Source of the DNA: Streptomyces sp. D2-8
GTDB taxonomy: Bacteria; Actinomycetota; Actinomycetes; Streptomycetales; Streptomycetaceae
Reading direction: 5' to 3'
Length of the DNA: 64,000 nucleotides
Assembly: GCF_023184515.1 (NCBI RefSeq)
Contig: NZ_JAAHBP010000013.1
Span: 62,001-126,000, forward strand
Each line of letters begins with the position of its first letter. The stretch's first letter is position 1. Below the pieces are notes generated by a model that was not told where the DNA came from, ran no database searches, and was given only the letters and a program-made list of their open reading frames with translations. Shown piece after piece: positions 49,624-57,132 of the stretch. Both the position numbers and the translations under genes were made by a program.

Positions 49624-50060
49624 TCATGAACGACTCCAACGATAGGTGCTCATCATCGCGTCGAACAGTTCCACAAAGAGGTCGGCAATCTCGCCCTCGG
49701 GGTCACCCGCCCCGAGTGTGGAGAAGACGACGCCGACCCAGCGGCCCTGATCGCCAGGTACGAGGACGACGTACTCGACACGACGCGATCCCAGCTCTCC
49801 GCCGCCCGGGGGCATCGGCGGCCACCGTCCGCTCCGTCCGGACGCCGCGACACCATGTCGACCTCGACGACACTCGTCTCACCGTCCCGCCCGGGTGCCT
49901 CGACAAGACGGCGCGCCACGGCTGCGCGGACCGACTGTTTGAAAACTGTGCCCTCGATCCCCAGTCGGCGCCGTACAACCTGGCGACCCGAGTTTCGCGC
50001 GCTCCGACGCCGGCATGGAACCCGGCTTGTTCCAAGCGGGAGCATCGCCCTGAGCGCCGA
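49624..50060 (-). pseudogene. Decayed T7SS-linked alpha/beta protein
   Basis: Two minus-strand frames carry parts of one protein. The upstream part reads GIEGTVFKQSVRAAVARRLV and DGETSVVEVDMVS (49955-49850). The downstream part reads RRVEYVVLVPGDQGRWVGVV and ADLFVELFDAMMSTYRWS (49780-49624). They are out of phase, with the break near 49850. The C-terminal segment matches the pattern of the product at 53215. No intact start was found. Confidence 0.5.
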
Positions 50061-50145
50061 CCCCAACCGCAAGATCACAGCGACACGTTGATAATCTGCA
50101 AACCTATAGTCGATGTGTCGGCGTAAAGGTGGTGGGGGAGGGGGC

Positions 50146-50463
50146 ATGAGCGATCAGCAAGCGGACATTGATCGAATCAAGGAATGTTCCAGGGCATTGA
50201 AGCGCATTCGCGACACTTTCGCAGATCGAGGCAACCCGGCCGAGAGCTTCGGTGTCGATGAGATCGGCTCCCAGAACATCCTGGACGCCTTTGATGAATT
50301 CGGCAGCAACTGGAAGATCCACCGCAAGCGGCTCACCGAAGAACTGGAGAAGCTGCACGGGGTCACCAAGGCGGCAGCAGAGTCGTACGAGAAGATCGAC
50401 CATGAACTTGCCGAGGTTCTGCGGGCGGAGGACAGGAACACGACGGAAGGGGCGAAGAAATGA
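50146..50463 (+). CDS. WXG100-like protein, first gene of a coupled operon
   Basis: This 105-residue helical protein has the Esx-type turn in NILDAFDEFGSNWKIHRKRL and a second helix ending ESYEKIDHELAEVLRAED. It is similar in outline to the product at 43236, including the IDHELAE / LDHELAE motif near the C-terminus. A very strong ribosome site (GGTGGGGGAGGGGGC) lies just before the ATG at 50146. Its stop overlaps the next start by ATGA. Confidence 0.82.
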   Translation: MSDQQADIDRIKECSRALKRIRDTFADRGNPAESFGVDEIGSQNILDAFDEFGSNWKIHRKRLTEELEKLHGVTKAAAESYEKIDHELAEVLRAEDRNTTEGAKK

Positions 50464-51887
50464 CGAGTCGCCCTGCTGCCCACCGCTGGGCGGTACTCGA
50501 CGAGACGCGTGATCCGGTACCCGGCGACCCGTACGAGGTTGCGCGGCTCGGCCGGCAACTGCGCAAGACCGCCGAGGCCATCGAGAAGGAAGCCCGTGAG
50601 ATCAAGGCGCTGGCCTCCGTCGAGAACTGGAAGAGCAAGGCAGCCACCGAGTTCCGGGCCACGGCCGAAGGAGCAGGCGACAAACTGCGCAGGGCGTTCA
50701 AGCGCTACGACGAGGCTGCGACGGCCCTCGGGACGCAGGTGCGGGAAGGCGTGTGCAGCAACGAGTACGCTTCGGAGTTGCATCGTGCTCAACAGATGGC
50801 CGACAAGGCCCTTCATGACGCCGAAGCGGCCCATGACGATCTGACGTCTGCTCAGCGATCACTTGACGGCCAGCCTGACGACACGCCGAAAGACGATGCG
50901 GACACCAGGAAATACAACCGGCAGAGGGAGCAGGCGTCCTCGTCTTTGTCGGCTGCGAAGAACGCGCTCGAAGCCGCCAAGGGAATCCGCGACCGTGCCG
51001 CGAAACTGGCGGCTGACGCCATTTACGACGTCATCGAGGGCGATGGGCTGAAGGATGGCTGGAAGGACAAGTTCAAGAACTGGGTTCACGAGAACTCGGG
51101 TTGGCTTGGCGAAATCTCCAAGTGGGCCGGGCGCATCGCACTGTGGGCGGGTGTGGCGGCACTGGCATTGGGATGGATACCCGTCATCGGACAGGCCATC
51201 GCCGCCATCGCCACGACGATAGCCCTCGTGGCCAGCGTGGTCGCGCTCGCCACGGACCTGGTGCTCGCCCTGGGAGGCGAGGGGAGCTGGAAGTCGGTGT
51301 TCCTGGACGCCGTGGGCCTTGCGACCTTCGGCCTCGGGCGTGCGGCCATGGCGGGAGCCAAGGGTGTAGCAGCCGGGAGCAAGGCGCTGGCGCGCAGCAA
51401 CCTGTTCAAACAGGCAGTCGCCTCGGGCGTGAAGACAAACAAGGCATGGACGATCGCCAACAGGGGTGCTCAGGGAGCGATTCGAGGGAGGGAATCGGCC
51501 CGCGCGCTAGCCGCCATGCCGAAAGGGAAGCTCCCCTCCTGGAGCAATATCAAGGAGGGCTTCAACCCCGTCTCCATGTACCGGGATACCGTTGGTGGTG
51601 TGAAATCGATCAGCCAGGCATTCTCTAAGCAGGGATGGCGGGACGGGATCACGGGAATGGCCGTTCCTCGTTCAGCGGGGACCCTCGACCCTGATCTGGC
51701 CAGGGTGGCCAAAGACCTCAACGGAATCGCGCCGGATGCGCTGAAGATGCCGGCTGTCAGTAGTGCCCTGGGCAACTTCGGAGGACAGACAAACGTCTGG
51801 GCGGGAGCCACTGCTGCAGGAGTAGTCGCTGGTGCTGAGGGCGCTTATGGCGGGGTGACCTCTCTGTACGGCATGGTTGCCCGATGA
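50460..51887 (+). CDS. Large WXG-type T7SS substrate-like protein with hydrophobic core
   Basis: This 475-residue protein begins with the putative T7SS-secreted signature: PGDPYEVARLGRQLRKTAEA and VENWKSKAATEFRATAEGAG, with the W-x-x-x-A-A turn. A long coiled coil follows (residues 95-190), then a hydrophobic region (IALWAGVAALALGWIPVIGQ and AIATTIALVASVVALATDLV, residues 222-262) and a 210-residue C-terminal part without a nuclease, deaminase or ADP-ribosyltransferase motif that I recognise. It may act on membranes or be a structural exported protein. Coupled by ATGA overlaps on both sides. Confidence 0.8.
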   Translation: MTSRPAAHRWAVLDETRDPVPGDPYEVARLGRQLRKTAEAIEKEAREIKALASVENWKSKAATEFRATAEGAGDKLRRAFKRYDEAATALGTQVREGVCSNEYASELHRAQQMADKALHDAEAAHDDLTSAQRSLDGQPDDTPKDDADTRKYNRQREQASSSLSAAKNALEAAKGIRDRAAKLAADAIYDVIEGDGLKDGWKDKFKNWVHENSGWLGEISKWAGRIALWAGVAALALGWIPVIGQAIAAIATTIALVASVVALATDLVLALGGEGSWKSVFLDAVGLATFGLGRAAMAGAKGVAAGSKALARSNLFKQAVASGVKTNKAWTIANRGAQGAIRGRESARALAAMPKGKLPSWSNIKEGFNPVSMYRDTVGGVKSISQAFSKQGWRDGITGMAVPRSAGTLDPDLARVAKDLNGIAPDALKMPAVSSALGNFGGQTNVWAGATAAGVVAGAEGAYGGVTSLYGMVAR

Positions 51888-53218
51888 TCCCCGAGCCCGC
51901 CCTCAGACCGGCCGCTTCGCGTGGCCCCGGTCTGGAACTCTGCCACCGGTCCCGGCTGTTCCTGGACGACGGCGACCTCGTACTGCAGACGCGCCGGCGC
52001 AGGTTCCACTTCCCGGTCGGCGACGGTGGGATCGCCCGTGCCGTCTTCATCGATGTGCCCGGTGCCGACAAGGAACGCATGGGGCCGGCGATACCTGGTT
52101 CCTGGGGCGAGCTCCAGCTACAGGACCACGAGGGAGCACTGGTCGGCTGGTTCGACATGGAGGACTGGTTGCCGGAGTCCCCTTCGTTGCCGCAGCGGTC
52201 CGTACAGGGCGAGCAGTTGCTCAGTCGCACGGGCGTGGCGGCACTGCTGAAGGCCGCGGGCATCCCTCTCCATGTGGTACGAGACCGGAACGATCCTCTG
52301 GTGTCCAAGAAGGCACGGCGCGGACGTGGACGGGGCAGGTCTCTCAGCCCCGGAAGTGCCTTCCCTCTGTGGTACTGGGCGACGCGTGCGGCTGCGGGCC
52401 TCGTCTGGTTCGCCCTGTTCAGCGTGATCGTTTTCTCCGATACGGCGAACCCCTGGGCCATCCTCCCGCTGTCGGCAGCTGCCTTCGTCGCGCCGCTGAC
52501 GCGTCTGGCCCTCCGTGGGTGGACTCGGCTGCGTCTCAGGGGATACAGCCCTTCTGTGCGGGAGCGCATCAAACCTGCGCCGGCCAGTGGGCTGGGAGTA
52601 ACGGTCAGGTTCTACAGGGACACCGAGCTGCGGGTGCAGGATCGTGACCTCGTCCTGCGAGACATCAGCGGGCAGGAGTTCTGGTTGCCGTTGACGGGCC
52701 CGCATGCCGTGACCTCTCTGGTCCTTGCGCGCGACAGGGAGGGCACGGCGCTGGGAGCCGAACTTCGAGGCGCTGACGAGCAGCTGCGTGCCGTCCTCCC
52801 GTGGCGCCTGTGGTTCGGGGGCAAGAACGGTGACGATGGCTGGTCCCGGCTGCGGCAAGCCACCGGACTGCGCTCCACAGAACGCCGTCTCAGCGGGAAG
52901 GTCAGCTGGCCCAAGGGGCCGACGCTCGGTGCGCAACTGCTGCCCGTGTCCCGCCGTGATGCGCGCGGCATGTCACGCTTTCCCAGCACCATTGCCGGTG
53001 TTTCCTCCACCGTTGTCATGGCCTTCGGTTCCTTCTTCTCCGTTACCCAGGGCCTGCGGATCGAGGACACGTATCCATCTGCGGCGACGGCCGCAGTTCT
53101 CATGGGCGTACTCGGAGGCTTTCTGCAAGCGGCTCCGTATCTCATTCACCAACTGCGCAGTCGGCTCCGGCTCGACCGGCCGGCCACGGAACAGACACCT
53201 GCGGGGAGCGCTGTATGA
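51884..53218 (+). CDS. Four-helix membrane protein coupled to the T7SS substrate
   Basis: This 444-residue protein shows an internal repeat. Two beta-rich segments (RLFLDDGDLVLQTRRRRFHF near residue 25; ELRVQDRDLVLRDISGQEFW near 245) are each followed by a pair of hydrophobic helices (WYWATRAAAGLVWFALFSVI at 165; STIAGVSSTVVMAFGSFFSV at 370, and two more). The halves are probably a duplication. Its place straight after the substrate gene suits a membrane immunity protein or accessory component, but no family is known to me. Confidence 0.68.
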   Translation: MIPEPALRPAASRGPGLELCHRSRLFLDDGDLVLQTRRRRFHFPVGDGGIARAVFIDVPGADKERMGPAIPGSWGELQLQDHEGALVGWFDMEDWLPESPSLPQRSVQGEQLLSRTGVAALLKAAGIPLHVVRDRNDPLVSKKARRGRGRGRSLSPGSAFPLWYWATRAAAGLVWFALFSVIVFSDTANPWAILPLSAAAFVAPLTRLALRGWTRLRLRGYSPSVRERIKPAPASGLGVTVRFYRDTELRVQDRDLVLRDISGQEFWLPLTGPHAVTSLVLARDREGTALGAELRGADEQLRAVLPWRLWFGGKNGDDGWSRLRQATGLRSTERRLSGKVSWPKGPTLGAQLLPVSRRDARGMSRFPSTIAGVSSTVVMAFGSFFSVTQGLRIEDTYPSAATAAVLMGVLGGFLQAAPYLIHQLRSRLRLDRPATEQTPAGSAV

Positions 53219-53820
53219 CCAGGCCTCGGGAGACCACAGAGACCACACCTCCAGGCGACTACCGCCTCCTGCTTCCTGACGGCTGGTTCCAGATACCTCT
53301 GGACCCCGAACAGCGCGACAAGTCGATCGACGCTCTCGTAGAGCGTCAGTTTCGCGGGATCGATGATGCGCCGCACCTCAAGGATGGGCTCCGGAAGGAC
53401 CTGCGGCGCCGTGCCACCAGGGCATACCGCAGCGGTGGCATTGAGCTGTACCTCAGCCTCCAGGAAGTCGGCCCCTTCACCATCCCCGCTTCGTTGCTGG
53501 TCACCTTGGCACCACTTCGCCATCCGGAGGCGTTGCCGCTCCAAGTCCTGGCGCAGGCACTGGCCAGGGACGGAGAGGGAGCCGTGAGTATCGAAGAACT
53601 GCACTCGGGTACTGCCGTTCGCGTCCGTAAGCTGACGCCACAGGGTGATGACGAAACCTCGGAGAGCTCGCACAATTCCCTCTCCGTGGACTATCACCTC
53701 CCTGTCCCCGGCGCGATGGCGTTCCTGCTGCTCACCTTCTCCACTCCGCTGGAGCCCATCGCCGACGCGATGGCCGAACTCTTCGACGCGATCGCCGACT
53801 CCCTGACCTGGACGGAGTGA
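53215..53820 (+). CDS. T7SS-linked alpha/beta protein A
   Basis: This 201-residue protein has no signal peptide. It opens with YRLLLPDGWFQIPLDPEQRD, has a helical stretch (IDALVERQFRGIDDAPHLKD), several strands and ends with GAMAFLLLTFSTPLEPIADA and MAELFDAIADSLTW. The ending, a strand followed by an amphipathic helix with FDxIxxxLxW, is characteristic of PsbP/Mog1/LpqN-like folds; this is inference. Coupled by ATGA to genes on both sides. Probably a chaperone-like or immunity partner. Confidence 0.68.
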   Translation: MTRPRETTETTPPGDYRLLLPDGWFQIPLDPEQRDKSIDALVERQFRGIDDAPHLKDGLRKDLRRRATRAYRSGGIELYLSLQEVGPFTIPASLLVTLAPLRHPEALPLQVLAQALARDGEGAVSIEELHSGTAVRVRKLTPQGDDETSESSHNSLSVDYHLPVPGAMAFLLLTFSTPLEPIADAMAELFDAIADSLTWTE

Positions 53821-54419
53821 CCAAGCCCGTGACCGACGACCTCTCGAACCTTGGCCTGGAGTGTTCTGAGGACTGGGTGCCTTTCCCCTTGGCGGGCTCT
53901 GTGGACCTGGACTACTGGGCCAAGCATCAGGCGAACGAACTCGTCGAACGATTCGCGCGCGACGGAGAGGCGGGTGATGCCCGCCTCCTGGCACGGGACC
54001 TGAAGCGGGCTGCGGCCGACAGTCATACGCGCGAACCTCTCGGGGCGTTCGGCTGGTACCTGAGCGGTCACAACTCTGTGGCGGCCATTCTCGAACTCGA
54101 CGCCATCCACCCGGATGCCACGTACCCCGAGGTGACTCTCTCCCTTCTGGCCGACCACATGAAGTCCACGGACTTCGGCGAACCGGATGTCCGCGACGTA
54201 CGCCTACCGCTGGGCGATGCCGTACGAATCCGCCAGAACTTCGTCGGTGAGAAGAAGCGGCTCTTTGGCGCCCGCCCTGTGATCCACAGCCTCTTCTACG
54301 GAGTTCGCCCGGAGAACATGGCGGCAGCGATCACCCTGCTGGTCTCCTGGACAGAGCCTGTCCTGGGCGAGCCTCTGGAACAGATCGTCGACAATATCGC
54401 GCAGACGTTGTCTGCGTGA
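53817..54419 (+). CDS. T7SS-linked alpha/beta protein B
   Basis: This 200-residue protein is a likely paralogue in fold of its neighbour: DWVPFPLAGSVDLDYWAKHQ at the start, a helical arm (ANELVERFARDGEAGDARLL), strands (SVAAILELDAIHPDAT, VHSLFYGVRP-like region) and an ending MAAAITLLVSWTEPVLGEPL with EQIVDNIAQTLSA. It closes the five-gene coupled operon 50146-54419. No motif for catalysis was seen. Confidence 0.67.
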   Translation: MTKPVTDDLSNLGLECSEDWVPFPLAGSVDLDYWAKHQANELVERFARDGEAGDARLLARDLKRAAADSHTREPLGAFGWYLSGHNSVAAILELDAIHPDATYPEVTLSLLADHMKSTDFGEPDVRDVRLPLGDAVRIRQNFVGEKKRLFGARPVIHSLFYGVRPENMAAAITLLVSWTEPVLGEPLEQIVDNIAQTLSA

Positions 54420-54538
54420 CGGGCTCGCCCTTCGTCGATCCGCCACGCAGCGGACATACGTGCGAGGCTTGCGCAGATAGCTCGTGCGCAGGTGACCAAC
54501 TGACCGACGCTTACGTTGCGGCCTTCTTTTCGGCTCGC

Positions 54539-55624
54539 TCACCTGTTGACGGATTGGATTTCCTGGACGGTGATGTCCTGTTCGTTGCCGAAGGTGCCGT
54601 TCGGGAGGTCGCCGCCGGCGCCGCCCGTACCGGTCCAGTTGATTTCCCACGTGATGGTCGCCTGGAGCTTGTACGTGCCGTCGCCGGAGGAGCGGAGGTA
54701 CTTGATGCCGCACGGCGGTGTCTCGTCGGCCTTGCCCCTGGCGTAGGGCTCGCCGATGGACTTGTCGGCGTTGATGACGCACTCGCCCGAGGCCGGGTAC
54801 GTCACGGCGTCCTCGGTGCCCGGCTCCAGCTTGAGGGCCACCGGCCTGGCGGTGGTCGTGGCCTGGATGTTGAAGCCCGGGACGTTGAGGGCCGCCGTTG
54901 CCTGGACCTCGTCGAAGACAGCCTTGTCCAGCCAGGCCCAGGTGGGCAGATTCACCTTGGTGTCGGCCTCGGGTGCGAGGGTCACCTTCGTGTCGGGAAG
55001 CTGCATGTGCTGGTAGGCGAGAGCGGCGAGTATCTCCGGGTCGATGGCCTCTTCGTACTGAGGCGGCGGGGCCTCGCCGTTCTCGACCCAGAAGGGGAGG
55101 TCGGTGCACGAGGTCCGCTTGAGATAGTCCGGCTCGTCGGGGTTCTCGACGCCGGCCCAGAACATTCCCTCGCCGTCGTTCTCGACGTTGTAGTCCTTGT
55201 AGCCGGGAGTTCCCGTCCAGCCGTAGCCGTCCTCGTAGTGGCGCTTCTTCTCGCCGATCGCTGAACCCGCGGTCCCGCCCATGCCGGGTGTGTTCAGCTC
55301 CCGCTCGATGTCCTTGGACACCTTCTCCTTGAAGTCCTTGGCGCCGAGGTAGGGGGCGTACCAGCAGGGCGGCGGCGTCCAGTTGACGTCGGAGGACGTC
55401 ACGTTGCCAGTGCCGCCGCCCTTGGCGACGGAACCGGAGTACTGGATGCGGGCGGCGGCGTAGATGCCGTTGCCGTCGCCGCCGCCCGCCTGTTCTGTGT
55501 TGGAACCCTCGGTGTTGGCTGGCTCTTCTCCCGCGTAGGCCGGTACTGCGAGGGCGAGGACGCCCAAGGTCAGTGCCAGGGCGGTCGCGCCGGTGGTGAG
55601 CGCTGAATGCCGTGACCTGTTCAC
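54539..55624 (-). CDS. Secreted protein coupled to a lipoprotein gene
   Basis: This 361-residue protein starts at a GTG overlapping the upstream stop (GTGA). A signal peptide (LALTLGVLALAVPAYAGEE) leads to a mature protein rich in Trp, Pro and Tyr with four or more cysteines (PPCWYAPYLG, TSCTDLPFW, GECVINADKS, TPPCGIKYL). The centre holds a long linker and the end is beta-rich (TYKLQATITWEINWTG). It is not a lipoprotein. I do not recognise a family. It follows the T7SS-like operon tail to tail. Confidence 0.75.
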   Translation of the reverse strand: MNRSRHSALTTGATALALTLGVLALAVPAYAGEEPANTEGSNTEQAGGGDGNGIYAAARIQYSGSVAKGGGTGNVTSSDVNWTPPPCWYAPYLGAKDFKEKVSKDIERELNTPGMGGTAGSAIGEKKRHYEDGYGWTGTPGYKDYNVENDGEGMFWAGVENPDEPDYLKRTSCTDLPFWVENGEAPPPQYEEAIDPEILAALAYQHMQLPDTKVTLAPEADTKVNLPTWAWLDKAVFDEVQATAALNVPGFNIQATTTARPVALKLEPGTEDAVTYPASGECVINADKSIGEPYARGKADETPPCGIKYLRSSGDGTYKLQATITWEINWTGTGGAGGDLPNGTFGNEQDITVQEIQSVNR

Positions 55625-56289
55625 TGGCACTTCGCCGCCTTCGCCTCGACGAACACCTTGGACGCCTGCCACAGACCATCTCCGGTGGGGAGCTTGACCA
55701 TGATGATCTTGAAGTAGTCGAAGTCCGTGATGCTGGGGGCGCCCTTCAGGACCTTTCCGGTCTTGATCTCTTTAGAGTAGAACTTGCTCGAATCCACGCA
55801 GAACGCAACCTCTACCGAGCTGCCGTTCGGCGCGGACCGTGTGGTGGCTTGGTAGTGGCGCCGCGTGCCGGTTGCCGTCCAGTCGCCTTCCAGCCTCGCG
55901 TCGATCTGCGTTTTGGCGTACCTCGTCCCATCGCCTGTCGAGTAGGCGACCAAGGCGGCGTCCTTGGTCGTGCGCTTGTCGACGCCCCGGTAGATCGCTC
56001 GGACGTAGTTCGCGGCATCATCCATCGCAGCCGCCTCGTTCTTGTCCTTCGGCTTGTCCCAGTCGAAGACCAGGTCCATGTCGCTGGGCAGGGACACGTC
56101 CACGCCGTCCGGCTTGTCCCCTGCCGGTGCTTCCGAGGGCGATGCCGACTCCTTCGGCGTCTCCGCTCCCTGGCCGGCGCCGGCGATCTTGTCGTTGTCG
56201 CCGGACTTGTCATTCCCGCTACCGCAGGCCGTCAACAGCAGTGCTGCCGTCGCCAGAGCGGCGGCAACGGGCAATGAGCGGCGCTTCAC
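55621..56289 (-). CDS. Conserved exported lipoprotein
   Basis: This 222-residue protein has the lipobox LLLTAC at Cys22, an Asp/Ser/Pro-rich linker and a globular domain with NYVRAIYRGVDKRTTKDAAL, YAKTQIDARLEGDWTATG and an ending around VKLPTGDGLWQASKVF. Two cysteines (AFCVDSSK, AAKCQ) may pair. It resembles streptomycete lipoproteins found near WXG100 genes. Its stop overlaps the following gene by four bases, so the two are made together and probably act as a surface pair. Confidence 0.75.
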   Translation of the reverse strand: MKRRSLPVAAALATAALLLTACGSGNDKSGDNDKIAGAGQGAETPKESASPSEAPAGDKPDGVDVSLPSDMDLVFDWDKPKDKNEAAAMDDAANYVRAIYRGVDKRTTKDAALVAYSTGDGTRYAKTQIDARLEGDWTATGTRRHYQATTRSAPNGSSVEVAFCVDSSKFYSKEIKTGKVLKGAPSITDFDYFKIIMVKLPTGDGLWQASKVFVEAKAAKCQ

Positions 56290-56465
56290 AGTGACTCCCC
56301 CGTAAGAGACAGAAGTTCGGTATGAGCACAGACGGTACCGGTGAGGTTTCCGGTTTCACCAGCGCGAACTTCCGCGAGAAGACGGGCAATGCCGGATGTA
56401 TAGGGCTCTCGGATCCGGAGGGCGTGGTGTTGCCGGGCCCCGATTCGCTAGTGCAGTGCCCTGCG

Positions 56466-56720
56466 TCACAGCGCTCCCTTCGGCAGCTCGATCTGCCTCA
56501 GCTGCACCCACCGTCCCAGTCGCCTTCCATCGCGCCCCGCCACCGCGAACAGCACGAACGGTGCCAGGATCCCGACCCGTACCACCGCCCACGTCGGCAG
56601 GAACCAGCCCAGTCGGGGACGGCGGTGCGAGAACCAGGGAGGCCACTCCCGCAGTCGTGCCCGCCGCGATCCGCGCGACCTGGCTCGCCGAGTAGCCCGT
56701 GTGCCCGTCGCCGGGTTCAT
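56466..56720 (-). CDS. Small basic membrane protein
   Basis: This 84-residue protein starts at the ATG at 56720, with GGAGAG upstream. A very basic N-terminus (TGTRATRRARSRGSRRARLR) leads to RPRLGWFLPTWAVVRVGILA and a hydrophobic helix, then GRDGRRLGRWVQLRQIELP. The combination looks genuine although the N-terminal half is low in complexity. It is divergent from the glycosyltransferase region. Function unknown. Confidence 0.5.
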   Translation of the reverse strand: MNPATGTRATRRARSRGSRRARLREWPPWFSHRRPRLGWFLPTWAVVRVGILAPFVLFAVAGRDGRRLGRWVQLRQIELPKGAL

Positions 56721-56791
56721 CCCTGGTTCTCTCCGGTGAAGCTCGCCGTTCCCCCCATACGCCCCGGCCTTCGAAACTACACTCGCCCCCC

Positions 56792-56932
56792 ATGCGTAAC
56801 TCCCGCCGCAGCAGCGCGAATACGACGCCCACAGCATCCAGCGCGTTCTGCGGGAGCGCGTGGAGGAGACGGCCCGCGGAGGGCGCGGGAGTCGGACCAT
56901 GGCCGTCGCCCGGGGGCGGTGACGTCCCCTGA
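56792..56932 (+). CDS. Possible small leaderless ORF before the glycosyltransferase
   Basis: TACACT at 56778-56783 lies eight bases before an ATG at 56792, a leaderless pattern, and opens a 46-codon frame ending at 56932. However, the overlapping frame ending at 56922 looks more protein-like (QREYDAHSIQRVLRERVEET) though it has no start codon. Either a short gene has been frameshifted at its 5' end or neither is real. The stop regions overlap the likely start of the next protein. Confidence 0.3.
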   Translation: MRNSRRSSANTTPTASSAFCGSAWRRRPAEGAGVGPWPSPGGGDVP

Positions 56933-57132
56933 GCCCCGCCGCGTCCAAAGCCCGGGCCCGTCACAAACAGTCCCGTGACCCCCGAGCCCACTGGCTCCTG
57001 CTCGCCCTCACCCTCCCCCTCGTCTTCGCCCTGCTGATCTTCGAGGGCTGGACCCAGCACGAGGTCGATGCCGCGAAGGCGCGGTCGCCCTGTACGGCGC
57101 CCGTACCCGACGCCGTCGCCCGCGGCGGGCCC

